NCBI RefSeq assembly: GCF_041260155.1
Contig: NC_091948.1
Coordinates: 2,282,001 to 2,346,000, forward strand
Length of the DNA: 64,000 nt
Source of the DNA: Ptychodera flava
Taxonomy: Eukaryota; Hemichordata; Enteropneusta; Ptychoderidae
Reading direction: 5' to 3'
The stretch's first letter is position 1; the number at the start of each line of letters is the position of its first letter. The notes under the pieces were generated by a model. That model worked only from the letters and a program-made list of their open reading frames with translations, searched no databases and was not told the DNA's origin. A program made the translations under genes and the position numbers. Positions 37,078-50,575 of this stretch are shown here, piece by piece.

Positions 37078-39290
37078 CTTACTGAGTTTGATGCCAATAG
37101 GTTACATGTACCGGGGAGCAATAATGATGCTTTCTCGGATATTTTGAATTGTTCAATTACAGATGAAGAAATACTGAAGGCAATAAGCAAACTTAAAAAT
37201 AACAAGTCCGCGGGACCAGACATGTTAATAGCTGAATTCTTTAAGAATTCAATAGATGTGTTGTTACCTTTCCTAAATAAGCTGTACAATAGTATTTTTG
37301 ATCAAGGAATTTTCCCAAATAGCTGGTCAGTTGGTACAATAGTACCACTATTCAAGAAAGGTGATCCATGTAAACCAGAAAACTACAGGGCCATCACACT
37401 TCTTAGTGTATTTAGCAAGATTTTTACCAGTATCCTAAATGAACGGCTAAAAGAATGGGCGAAGGAAAATAAGAATATCCCAGAATGCCAAGCGGGCTTT
37501 CGGGAAGGTTACTCCACAGTAGATCATTTTTTACACTATTCGCAATAATACAAAAGTCGTTATCAATGGGAAGTGGAAGTAAATTGTATTGTCTTTTCGT
37601 CGACTTTGAGAAAGCATTCGACTCTGTCGATAGAACTCGTCTTTTGTATAGGTTAGCCTTAGAAGGCATAGACGGGAAAATGTATCAGATGTTGAAAGGA
37701 ATTTATGCAGACGTGAAATCAAATGTAAGGAGTGGTAATGTAACAACAGATTATTTTGATCTGCACAAAGGTGTACGGTAGGGCTGTATGTTTAGCCCGA
37801 TTTTGTTTAGTTTTAATGAGTTGGCAAAGGTGATGGAAAATTCCGGTTTATCCGGAATCCAGTTAATACCAAATGATATGATACAGCTGTTTCTGTTGTT
37901 ATATGCAGATGATATAGTCATATTTGCATATACAGTGGTGGGTTTAAGAAGACTTATTAATATCCTGTATGATTTTACTTTGAAATGGAAAATGAAGGTC
38001 AACCTTTCAAAACTAAGATAGTTGTGTATAGGAGAGGGGGATATCTCAGTAGACATGAGCGTTGGTTTTTTGGTGGGCTCAGCTAAAAGTAGAAAGTGCT
38101 TATGAATATCTTGGTCTAGTTATGTCCTGTAAAGGATCACTAGTTGTAACTACAAGAAACATGGCTGTTAAGGCAAGAAAGAAAATTGCAATGTTAGGAA
38201 ATATATCAAAAATATGAAAGCTCTTTCTCCAGATGTGTACTTTAAACTTTTTGATGTCTATATTTTACCTGTACTTAGCTACGGGTCAGAAGTTTGGGGC
38301 TTTTAACCATATGAACATCTTGAAAGAGTTCAATCATTATACTGTCGTCGTTATTTAGGAGTTTCAAACAGCGCACCAACATGTGCTGTGTTGGGTGATT
38401 GTGGCAGATTGCTGTTATTTTGTTGCTATGTTAAAAGATGTGTAAAATTTTGGATACACATATTGGAAATGTCAGACACTCGCTTACCTGCTAAAGCATA
38501 TAAAATGCTATTTAAAAGAGACGAATTGGAAAAGTATACGTGGGCTACTGATGTGAAAAATCTTCTGTATCGATATGGTATGGGGCATGTATGGTTAAAT
38601 CAAAGTGTTGGTAATACAGAGCTTTTCCAGTCAGAGTTTGTCAACAGAGTAAAAGATACAAAAAGGCAAGAATGGTGGTCAGATATAAGCACATGTGAGA
38701 AAACTAGTTATTATAGAAATTTTAAGACAGATGTAACATTAGAACTGTATATTTCAAGTATAAATCTTTTTAAATATCGACGAGCCTTGGCAAGATTTAG
38801 ATGTGGAAACCACCCATTAGAAATAGAACTTGGACGTCATAGAGGAGTGGATAGAGAATTTAGGATTTGTCAACTTTGTCACAAAGAAATAGAGGATGAA
38901 TATCACTTATTATTTAAATGTAGTACATGGAACTATTTAAGGGAAAATACCTTCCAAGTAATCTTTACAGGTCGGCATCATTTTATTTTTTCAATATACT
39001 TATGGAAACAAGCGACGGAAATCAAATAAAAAATCTTGCTCTATTTATCTATCACACTTTCAGAATTAAAGAGAAACTGCAATTATTGCTATTTTCTCCT
39101 TCATCGCTGTAAATGTATTTTTTTCACGCCATACTTCTTTGTATTTCTGATAAAAATATTTGTCTCTGGAAGACACCTAGATATTGTAAGCTCATATAAG
39201 GGCCGGAGGCCTACATTATGCAGGAATAAAGTAAGACTCCGCAGCGATGCGGTCTTTAGAATAGTCATGGTTCCCTTCACATAGCTAGAG
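37078..39290 (+). mobile_element. 5'-truncated, decayed non-LTR retrotransposon (LINE) reverse transcriptase
   Basis: The reading begins LTEFDANRLHVPG and runs through classical LINE reverse-transcriptase blocks: LKNNKSAGPDMLIAEFF, WSVGTIVPLFKKGD, NYRAITLL, CQAGFREGYST, FVDFEKAFDSVDR, GCMFSPILF and YADDIVIF. It then enters the C-terminal region with LPVLSYGSEVWGF, RFRCGNHPLEIELGRHRG and a zinc-knuckle-like CQLCHKEIEDEYHLLFKC. It is broken by a frameshift near 37520, a stop replacing Gln before GCMFSP (37779-37781), frameshifts near 38010 and 38090-38220, and a stop after EVWGF. No endonuclease domain is present, so the copy is 5'-truncated. The tail region (GGCCGGAGGCCTACATTATG, then GGAATAAAG) looks like a LINE 3' end. 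It is not functional; the clade was not assigned. Confidence 0.92.
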
Positions 39291-40249
39291 TAAATAATGT
39301 CATCTTTTAAGTGGTTGTTTCAAAGTCTCATCCAATTGTTATACAGAATTTTCACAGTAAGTTAATACTGTAATGCGAGTTTTAATAACGTGGGCAATTC
39401 CTTGATGAACCTGAGGCCTAATTCTTCATAGACCTCATCGCGCGACCAGTGCCAGTGCGCTTCTTGATGATAGCCTCCACGCAACAACGTTGCATTGAAG
39501 GTGTCCGACATGCAATACTGCCACCTTGCGGAATTATAAGCTGTACCTTAAGTGAACCTTGACCTCCTGTAATTTTAGTGTATCAATAAAAGGCAAGCTA
39601 GGGAGTATATCAATAAAAGGCAAACTGGGGAGTACAGACTAACCACAATAGACAAACCATCACACCATATTGATTGACCAAGTGCATTTATTCCATAGGC
39701 ACTCGAAGCATTTCTGAGTCTCTCATTTTACAGTCGGAATATATTTATTTTAAACAAAAGTTTTGCAGAGAGAAATTATGACACTGACATCTATTATGAT
39801 AATTTGGCGCGCGAAACTTTAAAATGCAAGTATCGATGTGCAATGTCGACGTTTATTCAAAGAACTTTAGATTACAGAAACATCACATTTTACCGAAAAG
39901 AAAGTAAGCTGTGCAATATGTTTGGCTGGTCAGTACAACTGTAAATACATGCTGTTTGATTTCCCAATGGCGACACATAGATCGACATTAATGACGACCA
40001 CAAATAGAACTGGAAAGGTCGATACGATTACATTCAATGACACCATAGGTCGACAACTTGGTTATCCTTGATGAAACGATCCTTCCCCTATAAGGACTGC
40101 TGCTGGAGTCAGAACCATATGCTTGTTTAACTGAATAGCCTACTATTTTTCGTGTTCCAAATTTATTCAAAAAAAGGTATTTTTTCCACAACACAATTAA
40201 TTTTCCCGACTACTTTATACACTGTTTTGACCGACCTTCATTTGAATGT
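39291..40249. other. Non-coding DNA after the LINE
   Basis: A short direct repeat (TATCAATAAAAGGCAA around 39580-39625) is visible. TTTACCGAAAAGAAAGTAAG near 39890 and GGCTGGTCAGTACA near 39923 resemble TTTACCGAAAAAAGGGAATG and GGCAAGTCAGGACA near 56357-56402, so edges of the repeat block may begin here. No gene seen. Confidence 0.4.
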
Positions 40250-40893
40250 TTATTTTTAAATCACCTTCGCCGCACAAATTTACCCTGCAGTTTTTTACAC
40301 ATTTTTATATCCCTCCACCCAATGTCTTACGTTTTATCTCCCCCACCCAATGTCTAACGGTTCATCCCCTAGTAGGCGACAAGGGATAATGCCTTACTTC
40401 ATTTAGTTCTGAACAATGATTTGAGAAATAAACCTATCAAAACCTACAGAAGATACTCTTGCTCTCCTGATCACTGATTGAAATGTCAAAATGAAGCGTA
40501 GTTACACTCTACGGAAACAGGCATACCGCATTAGATTGAGGAAAGCTGGGTGTACTGTGAGATGCAGGTATTGCTGTTACCCTGATATCATACTTCATGG
40601 TTGCTTTACAAATTCATATCATGTCACCGAAAAGCAAGCTAAGTGTTCTGTACGGTCGGCTCATCATATCAATGTATACCTTAAACTTCAGCAGTAGTCC
40701 TCGTACTTTCAGAAGAGTTCGAGCATTTCCGAGAAAACGATCATTGATCAATGATATCATATCGACATTCATGTGACTGATGTTTGAGTTCTCGCAGACG
40801 AGGTCTAGATAGAGTTACGACCGCAAATAGACTTTGGAGGCCATACAATTCGATGATGAATGGGTCAAAGTTCGAATTTCGCAGTGTGATTCC

Positions 40894-41007
<114 letters not shown>

Positions 41008-41840
41008 AGATTGAACCATACCAAGAATACATCAAATACAAGGCCGTGATTTTTGGACTGAAAATGTATTTTTAGTTGCAAGACATTCGGAGAAAATTAT
41101 TTTATACCTACTATGCAGTTTGTAACAAAACCACTGTGGGTGTAATATCCGAATATTAACTTGGGCTACAATCCAATTACCTTCATGATTACATTGCGTA
41201 CTCTTGGTAATAGCAGGTGTTACCGAGGATTTAGTACTTTGCATTGCATACTCAAGGCAGAAACCGTAATATATTTGAACAAAAATTAATGAAAACAGTA
41301 TTGATAATATATTGTATTCAATTTATCTGTCATTTGGACTTTCGGCATAAATTTTAAATATATATTTACACACAGACGAAATAAACGTAAGCTGGGTTTT
41401 AAAGATCACTTTCCAACTAACCACAAAATGCATTCAGTTTGATTATAATAAACATACTTCTGTTTTCTTGAATCAACAAATAACTACAACAATATAACTG
41501 TGTATTGACAGTACTTTGATGCAGTGTAAAGCAGTGTACACTTGAGTTATATTTTGTTCAAATTCACACCAACGTTATTTGCTTGCACTTTTTTCTGATA
41601 TTGTATTATAAAAGCAAAAGACTGCTCTCTTTTCAATTCCTTCTTTAATTTTGTGTTTCCAGGAGTTTTGTGGTTTTGCATATTTATAAACGCTGAACTG
41701 GTGCTTGAGAAAACTCTCGATCTCTCATTAAAAAGTTTGGATTTCGAGTACAACATCTAAAAACCGTACACGGTCCAGATTAGACAGAGACGGCACGTTT
41801 GTTCAGTGAACAACATCACATTGGTTCACACCCATGCGTA

Positions 41841-42094
41841 TCACACCCAACACACTGCACTAATTTAGGTGTCACACCTAGTAGAAGTTGCACTGGTTTT
41901 AGTGTCACATTGAACAGCACTGCACTGGTTTAAGTCTCACACCAAACACGCTGCACTGGTTTAAGTCCCACATCCAACATGCTGTACTTGATTAAGTCTC
42001 ACACCCAACAGAATTGCACTGGTTTGAGTACCACAGACCATGACCTGAACCAGTTAGAGACCCACAGTGCTCCTCGGTATACAAGATTAGGGTC
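41841..42094 (+). repeat. 31-33 bp unit array, copy 1 (eight units)
   Basis: Eight consecutive degenerate units of 31, 33, 32, 31, 31, 32, 31 and 33 bases. Each starts YCACA and most carry TGCACTGGTTT followed by (A/G)AGT. Unit order is conserved in the other arrays, including the penultimate unit CCACAGACCATGACCTGAAC and the last beginning CCACAGTGC. Units are adjacent without unique spacers. Confidence 0.85.
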
Positions 42095-43340
42095 GAATGT
42101 TACTGATTACGTCTGAAAAGTTTATCAACTTTGTCCTGATGGTTTTTACTGACTAAAATATGCTTAGTCACGGGTCGACAGTAATTTTAATTTGCCTTGT
42201 TCGTGCTGTACATCAACTCTGAAGTATATGATGACGCAGTACCTGATGTATAAAATATTTCGATTAATCAAAAGACATTAACAATTCACTCCGAACAAAA
42301 CATCAAAATACCTTCATACGATGGCAGTATAATCATAATCGCAAGGTACATAGAACTGTTCGGTCACTCATTACTTTTGCTGGTTGTTAACATTTTCTCC
42401 GAGTTAGCCAAAAGTCGTCTACAGCTGGAGAGAGGCGTGCCGGATAGGTAGAATGATCAGCATGATTGTGACTTCACGTCGCTTGTTATCAACACACTGA
42501 ATGGTGAAGTCCTAAAACACATGACTACAAACTCCTGGTGTCCCTGACCTACCCTACCGATCTAATAGAATCTCCCGACTGTTATGGAATCGTTCATTTC
42601 TGTCAAAAAAGGCCGTGACGGAAGAGGAACACTTCATTACAGGTGGGTGAGATATAGTCAGAACTGAAGCGACCCAGTCTGGTGTTTTCCCGAATAATGC
42701 ATATTCCATGCTATCATGCAAGAAAAGAATTCTTAGATATTATGTATTTTGATCGTACTTGGAGAAATATGAAACATAAATATTTGACCATACAAATATG
42801 TATCTTTATTATATTGTTCATTAGCATTCTAATCGATTTGTGTGCATGCAGTGATAGATCTACGTTGTATCTATGGGTAAAAGTGGGTGAGACTCAGTAC
42901 TGAAGCGACCCAGTCTTATTTACCTTTTCCCGTATTCAATAAGGTATTCGTTATATCTGTCATTTGGACTTTCGGCATAAATTTTGAAAATATATTTACC
43001 AAGATGAAATAAACATAAGCTGGGTTTTCAAGAACACTTTCCAACCAACCACACAATACATTTAGTTTGATTATAACAAACATAACTTCTGTTTTCTTGA
43101 AACAACAAATAACTTCAACAATATTTAAACTGTGTATCAACTTCCTAAATATACTTTGATATAGTGTAAAGCTATACACTTGAGTTGTAATCAAATTCAA
43201 ACCAACGTTATTTGCTTGCACTTTTTTCTGATATTGTATTTAAAAGCAAGAGACTGCTCTTTTTACACATTCCTATGCGTACACAATCAAGATTAGAAAG
43301 AGATGGCGAACAACATCGCATGGGTTCACATCCATCCGTT

Positions 43341-43594
43341 TCACACCCAACACACTGCACTAATTTAGGTGTCACACCTAGTAGAAGTTGCACTGGTTTT
43401 AGTGTCACATTGAACGGCATTGCCTGGTTTAAGGCTCACACCAAAACACGCTGCACTGGTTTAAGTCCCACATCCAACATGCTGTACTTGATTAAGTCAC
43501 ACACCCAACAGAATTGCACTGGTTTGAGTCCCGCGGGCCATGACCTGAACCAGTTAGAGACCCACAGTGCTTCTCGATATACGAGATTAGGGTC
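43341..43594 (+). repeat. 31-33 bp unit array, copy 2
   Basis: Same unit order as the array at 41841, from TCACACCCAACACACTGCAC to CGAGATTAGGGTC, with scattered substitutions and short indels (for example GGTTTAAGGCTCACACC). Confidence 0.85.
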
Positions 43595-44649
43595 GAATGT
43601 TACTGATTACGACTGAAACGTTGTCCTGATGGTTATTGCTGACTAAAATATGCTTAGTCACAACCGTAATTTGCCTTGTTCATGCTGTAGATAAACTCTG
43701 AAGTACATTATGACGCAGTACCTGATGTATAAAATATTTCGATTAATCAAAAGTCATTAACAATTCACACAGGAACAAATCATCAAAATACCTTCATACG
43801 ATGGATGTGTATTCATAATCGCGAGTTACATAGAACTGTTTGGTCACTCATTACTTTTGCTGGTTGTGACGTTTTCTTCCAAGTTAGCCAAAAGTTGTCT
43901 ACAGCTGAAGAGGCATGCCCGATAAGTAGAATTTTAAGCATGATTATTACTTCACGTAAAACATGCTTCTGTGAACTCGTCGTGTCCCTGACCTACCCTA
44001 CCGATCTAATAGAATCTCCCGACTGTTATGGAATCGTTCATTTCTGTAAAAAAATAGCCCGTGACTGAAGAGGAATACTTCATTACAGGTGGGTGAGATA
44101 TAGTCAGAACTGAAGCGACTCAGTCTGGTGTTTTCCCGAATAATGCATATTCCAATCATGAAAGAAAATAATTCTTTGATATTATGTATTTTGATGTACT
44201 TGGAGAAATATCACACAAAAATATCGATCACACGAATATGTATCTTAATTATATCGTTCGTTAGCATTCTAATCGTGTAACGATAGACTTTGTATTTATG
44301 GGCACAGAATCGCATTTTATACCTCGTAAAACTATGGACTTGGGTTACGTTTTATCAAATTTTCGTCAATGTAACTTGCAAGGTTTTTTCCTGACAAATA
44401 TCATGTATTATATAGGCTATAACCAGAGACACTCGAGAAAAACCTATGCCCTTTGAAATCTTTCAATCAATTTTATGTTATTACCCGAGGAGTCAGTGGT
44501 TATTGTTCCTTAAACGTTAAAACGGTGACTGAAAAAAACTCAGTCTCTGATGAAACAGTTCAGATGTCGAGCAAACCATCTAAAAGAGCACAAATGATCC
44601 AGTTTAGACATAAAGACGACACGTTTGTTCGTTCGACTGGTTTCAGGCT

Positions 44650-44890
44650 CTCACACAACACGCTGCACTGGTTTGAGTCTCGCATCCAACAGCATTGCAA
44701 TCATGGTTTCAGTCTCACACTCAACACGCTGCACTGGTTTGAGTCTCGCATCCAACAGCACTGGTTTAAGTCTGACACCCAACATGCTGCACTGGATTAA
44801 GTGCCACACCCAGCAGAACTACACTGGTTGGAGTCCCAAAGAACATGACCCGAATCAGTTAGAGACCTACAGTGCTTGTAGATTAGTGTC
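44650..44890 (+). repeat. 31-33 bp unit array, variant type, copy 3
   Basis: Units such as CTCACACAACACGCTGCACT followed by GGTTTGAGT, then CTCGCATCCAACAGCA twice, ending with the conserved CATGACC(T/C)GAA(C/T)CAGTTAGAGACC and CTACAGTGC units. Fewer units than copies 1 and 2, and a different flank. Confidence 0.8.
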
Positions 44891-45879
44891 GTACGTCATT
44901 GATTATGTATAAAACTGTTCTCAATCTAGGCCCGACTTTTTTGCTGACTGAAATATGCCTTGTCAAGGGTCGGCAGTACTTTGCCGTGTTCAAACTGAAA
45001 TACCTTGATTACGCAGTACCTGGTATATGAAACCAATGAAGTTTGGCCTGTCTAAACATCTTACAATATCCATCTCGTATGTTGCATTTGTGAATATTAA
45101 TTAATGATTCAGATTGAAAACAAATAATCAAGCTCAATGCTAGCCCCTTACAAACGTGTGCATAATGTTCTGGTGTCCCTACCGCCTACCCTACTGATGT
45201 AATAGAATCTCCCGACTGTTGTGGGATTGCTTATTCATGTAACAAAAAGCTGGCAGCGGGCGAGGAACACTACATTGCGAGTAGATGAGAAATAGTTAGA
45301 CCTGAAGCGACTTGGGTTTTCCGAACAAAGGCATTTTTACCCATTAGAGTACAGAGTCCCTTGGCACTGTACAATTTGATGTGTTGGGAGAAGTACCATT
45401 CAAAAATATTTGATCACTCAAACATATCTTGGGTATATTGTTGATGTTTTACAGTGCTAATTCCTGTTATGTGTACTGATAGATAGTGTATGTTATGGTA
45501 CAAAGTCGCACTCTTAACAATGATTTTTGTTACTTTTTTGTCATCTGAGCAGATACTTACATTATTCTGCATAGCGATACACATAATTGTAGTTTTCAAC
45601 GGAAGAGTTCTTCCTTTCTGCGAGCCTCCCGAGTAAAGTTTTGATAACTCAGCCAAGACTTGCGTGTATTTCCCTTACCCTTCAGGTGTATGCTTATAAT
45701 TTAAATATTCACTTTCAATAAAATTGCTGTGTCTTAGGCTCTCAGAAAACATTTTAGATATAGATTGTGCCGTCTAGAGAGCAAATCTTTTTGATCCACA
45801 TGAATCTGACCAATTTGTCACTATTCGGTTAATGACATTCAACCGGTCTAAAGTTCACATCCAACTACATTGCTAGCAT

Positions 45880-46332
45880 TTCCTCCTCAGCCTTCCGCGT
45901 GCTCTCCCTCCTGTACTTTCAAATTCTGCCCTGTCAGATATCTTAGTGAAAACCCTGTCATGATACCCATCCAAATTAAACAATACTATATGATTGGATA
46001 GTGGATATAGCTTGAGCTTTTATATGTACATTTTACTTGACTTTGAATTTCATTTTATTGGCTCTATCTTTTTCAATCGTCATGAGATAAACCTATGATA
46101 ATCTAGCAGGTTACACCAGGATATAAAACGTCTTTACTATTGCTTTATTTTTGTAAATTTTACAAATACGTGTCTTAATATTTAACTTCTCTAAGTTGGG
46201 GGTCAGTCAAAATTTCTGTGTTAGAGAGGGGAGTTACTCAAATTCATTAGGGTTGACAGGGGGTTACTCGAAATTTCAGTGTTTCCGATGAAATTCCTCC
46301 GACCCAAAGGCCGTAAATAATGACGGCCCCCT
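45880..46332. mobile_element. Truncated Harbinger-like MITE, relative of 12052-12693
   Basis: CCTGTACTTTCAAATTCTGC, GTCAGATATCTTAGTGAAA and CCTGTCATGATACCCATCCA match the reverse complement of 12240-12305. The right end GGCCGTAAATAATGACGGCC matches the terminal repeat family. The other terminus is missing, replaced by block sequence. Confidence 0.75.
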
Positions 46333-46544
46333 TCAACTCTAGCAGTAGTCCTCGTACCTTCAGACGAGTTCGAGTCTTTCCGAGAAACCGATCATTGATC
46401 AAGGATATCTTATCGACATTCATGTGACTGATGTTTGAGTTCTCGCAGACGAGGTCAAGATAGAGTTACGACCGCAAATAGAATTTGAAGGCTATACAAT
46501 TCGATGATGAATGGGTCAAAGTTCGAATTTCGCAGTGTGATTCC

Positions 46545-46644
<100 letters not shown>

Positions 46645-47448
46645 TTGAAACACACCAAGTATATATCAAATACAAGGCGTCATCTTTGGACTGAAAATGT
46701 ATTTTTGGTTTGCCAGACATTCCGCGAAATTTTTTTTATTCCGCTTTGCAGTTTATAACAAAACTACTATAAGTGTAATGTCCGAATATTAACTCGGGCT
46801 ACAATCCAATTTCCTTCATGATTACGTTGCGATCTCTTGGTAATAGCAGGTTTAACGAGGATTTAGTACTTTGCATTGCATACTCGAGGCGGAAACCGTA
46901 ATATGTTTGAACAAACATCTATGAAAACAGTATTGATGATATGTTGTATTTAATTTATCTGCCATTTGGACTTTTAGCAAACATTTTGAAAATATATTTA
47001 CCCTGATGAAGTAAACGTAAGCTGGGTTTTAAAGAACACTTTCCAACCAACCACAAAATACATTTCTTGAAACAACAAATAACTACAACAATATAAGCTG
47101 TGTATCAACTTCATGAATATACTTTTATACAGAGTCAGGCTGTACATTTGAGTTGTAATATTTTCAAATTCACACCAACGTAATTTGCTTGCACTTTTTT
47201 TCTGATAATTGTATTTTAAAAGCAAAAGGCTGTTCTCTTTACACATTCCTCCTTCAATTTTGTATTTCCAATAGTTTTGTGGTTCTGCATAAGCGCTGAA
47301 CTGGTGCTTGACAAAACTCTCAATCTCTCATAAAAAGTTTGGATTTCGAGTGCAACATCTAAAAACCGTACACGATCCAGATTAGACAGAGCTCGAGACG
47401 GCACGTTTGTTCGGTGAACAACATCACATTGGTTCACACCCATGCGTA

Positions 47449-47702
47449 TCACACCCAACACACTGCACTAATGATGGTGTCACACCTAGTAGAAGTTGCA
47501 CTGGTTTTAGTGTCACATTGAACAGCACTGCACTGGTTTAAGTCTCACACCAAACACGCTGCACTGGTTTAAGTCCCACATCCAACATGCTGTACTTGAT
47601 TAAGTATCACACCCAACAGAATTGCACTGGTTTGAGTACCACAGACCATGACCTGAACCAGTTAGAGACCCACAGTGCTCCTCGATATGCGAGATTAGGG
47701 TC
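47449..47702 (+). repeat. 31-33 bp unit array, copy 4
   Basis: Eight units in the same order as copies 1 and 2; TCACACCCAACACACTGCAC begins the array and GCGAGATTAGGGTCG ends it. Confidence 0.85.
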
Positions 47703-48752
47703 GAATATATGTTACTGATTACGTCTGAAACGTTTATCAGCTTTGTCCTGATGGTTTTTACTGACTAAAATATGCTTAGTCACGGGTCGACAGTAATTTG
47801 TCTTGTTTGTGCTGTACATCAACGCTGAAATACATGATGACGCAGTACCTGATGTATAAAATATTTTGATTATTAAAAGACATCCACAATGCACACCGAT
47901 AAAATCATCAAAATACCTTCATACGATGGCTGTGTATTCATAATCGCGAGTTACATAGAACTGTTCGGTCACTCATTACTTTTGCTGGTTGATAACATTT
48001 TCTCCGAATAAGCCAAATGTCGTCCACAGCTGAAGAGAGGCGTGCCCGATAGGTAGAATTTTAAGCATGATTATTACTTCATGGCTTGGCATTAACACAA
48101 TGAATGATGAACTCCCAAAAACACGATGCTATAAACTCCTGGTGTTCCTAACCTACCCTGCCGATCTAATAGAATCTTCCGACTGTTATGGAATTCATTA
48201 TAAGTAGGTGAAACTCAGAACTGAAGCGACCCAGTGATGTATTTTCCCGAATAAAGCATATTCCAATCATATAAGAAAGTAATTCTTGGATATTACGCAT
48301 TTTGATGTGCTGGGAGAAATATCATACAAGAATATTTGACTACACAAATATGTATCTTTATTATATTGTTCATTAGCATTCTAATCGTTTTATGTATAGT
48401 GATAGACGGTGTATTTATAAGCACAGAGTCGTGCTTTATACCTGGTAAAACTATTGACTTTGGTTACGTTTTATCAAATTTTCGCCAATGCAACTTGCAA
48501 GGTGTTTTCCTGATAAATATCATGTATTTTATAGGCTAATGCCCATAGAAAACTTTCAATCAGTTTCGTGTTGTTACCCGAGGAGTCAGTGTCATTGTTC
48601 CTTAAACATTACAACATTGAAACATTAAAACGGTGATTGAAAAACTCAGTCTGTGATGAAACAGTTCAGATGTCGAGCAAACCATCTAAAAGAGCACACA
48701 CGATCCAGATTAGACATAAAGACAACACATTTGATCGTTCGACTGGTTTCAG

Positions 48753-48932
48753 TCGCACACAACACGCCGCACTGGTTTGAGTCTCGCATCCAACAGCATT
48801 TCACTGGTTTAAGGCTCAAACCCAACATGCTGCACTGGATTAAGTGCCACACCCAGCAGAACTACACTGGTTGGAGTCCCACAGACCATGACCTGAACCG
48901 GTCAGAGACCTACAGTGCTCGTAGATTAGTGT
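48753..48932 (+). repeat. 31-33 bp unit array, variant type, copy 5
   Basis: Matches the variant array at 44650 in order (GTCTCGCATCCAACAGCATT, TAAGTGCCACACCCAGCAGA, GACCATGACCTGAACCGGTC), with one unit fewer. Confidence 0.8.
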
Positions 48933-50034
48933 AGAACGTCACTGATTATGTGTAAAACTGTTCCCGATCTAGGCCCGACATTTTTGCTGACTGAAGTATG
49001 CCTAGTCACGGGTTTGCAGTACTTTGCCGTGTTCAAACTGAAATACCTTGATTACGCAGTACCTGGTGTATGAAACCAATGAAGTTTGGCCTGTCTAAAC
49101 ATCTTACAACATCCGTCCCGTATGTTGGTTTGTCAACATTAACTAACGATTCAGATTGGAAAAAAATTATCTATAACTATGCTTGTCCCTTAGCAACGTG
49201 TGCGTAAAGTTCTGGTCACCCTACCGCCTACCCTACTGATGTAATAGAATCTCCCGATCGTTAAGTGATCGCCTATTTCTGTAACAAAAAGCTGGCGGCG
49301 GGCGAGGAAAACTACATTGCGAGTAGGTGAGAAATGGTTAGACCTCAAGCGATTTTGGCTTTCCGGACAAAGGCATATACAATTACCCATTAGAGTATAG
49401 AGTCCTTAGCACTATACAATATGATGTGTTGGGAGAAGTACCATTCAAAATATCTGATCACTCAATCATATCTTGGGGTATATTGTTGATGTTTCACAGT
49501 GCTAATTCCTATTATGTGTACGGGCAGATAGTGTATTTTAATGATAATAATAATTTTCATTTTTTTATTTATTTTATTTATTTATTTTTATTTTAAGGTA
49601 CACAGTCGCGCTCTTAACATTGATTTATGTTAGTTTTTGGCTTCTGAGCAGATGCTTTCCTTTTTCTGCATAGCGATACATGCTTGAAAAACGGAGAGAA
49701 AAATGCGTGAAAAAAAACAAGTGAGTTGTGCGTTGACCACAATCATACTGTCATAGTATATGGGTGTTGATTAAAGTAGCATTTCATTTTCGATAAAGTA
49801 AAGAAGAGAACGACGTACCAGGCGCCAAATGTAAAATAATTATTTTACACATTAGAAGAACATATTCATACGAAAAGGGTGTATTTGCATGCATTTATCA
49901 ATAAAAATAAACTACTATAGCATAAGTATAAATAAATCAATACAGACATAAGTAAATACATATATGAGTGAAAAAAACATACATATATGTGAACCAATTC
50001 ACACAAGACATGAAGACAGACACATACATACATA

Positions 50035-50296
50035 CGTGCATACGTACGTGCATACATACATACATACGTACGTGCATACATACATACATACATACATACA
50101 TACATACATACATACATACATACATACATACATACATGCACTCACGCACGCACATACATACGTGCATACGTACGTGCATACGTGCATACGTACGTGCATA
50201 CATACATACATACATACATACATACATACATACATACATACATACATACATGCATGCATGCATGCACTCACGCACGCACGCACGCACATACATACA

Positions 50297-50328
<32 letters not shown>

Positions 50329-50335
50329 CACACAT
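50035..50335. repeat. CATA/CGTG tetranucleotide array in left terminal repeat
   Basis: CATA units interspersed with CGTACGTG and CACGCACGCA blocks. The mirrored array is 53370-53885. Reading frames up to 219 codons here are repeat translations, not genes. Confidence 0.95.
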
Positions 50336-50343
50336 ACAGGATC

Positions 50344-50403
50344 GAAAAGTTTACATGAGGGGAACGAAGTGCGCATGCGTATATCCAGTCGCACACACAC
50401 ACA

Positions 50404-50437
<34 letters not shown>

Positions 50438-50575
50438 TACTCGGAAAAGTTTACATGAGGGGGAACGAAATACGCATGCGTATATCTACTCGCACACACA
50501 CACTGCTCTGAAAAGTTTACATGAGGGGAACGAAGTACGCATGCGTATATCCACTCGCACACACACACTTACACA
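50344..50575. repeat. Three subterminal repeat units, left side
   Basis: Units begin at 50344, 50444 and 50510. Each reads GAAAAGTTTACATGAGG, a short G run, GAACGAA, then (T/G)(A/G)CGCATGCGTATATC, then a CA-repeat. Three mirror-image units lie at about 53158-53358. Confidence 0.9.

Larger units (their letters stand above)
42915..45870. repeat. Segmental repeat block, copy 2 (with a second array variant)
   Basis: It starts within the AAACATAAGCTGGGTTTTC segment without the AG run, then repeats the block 1 order (array, ATATGCTTAGTCACA, CTACCCTACCGATCTAATAG). It continues into a second related half with GAGCAAACCATCTAAAAGAG, another array, CTACCCTACTGATGTAATAG and a tail AAGAGTTCTTCCTTTCTGCG and CACTTTCAATAAAATTGCTG. 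Confidence 0.75.

Noticed and set aside
41841..42094. CRISPR-like array (31-33 bp period)
   Set aside because: The units abut one another with no unique spacers, are degenerate, vary in length, and lie in an animal genome without cas genes.
43212..43616. 134-codon frame spanning a unit array
   Set aside because: It simply reads through the degenerate units; the paralogous arrays have stops in this frame.
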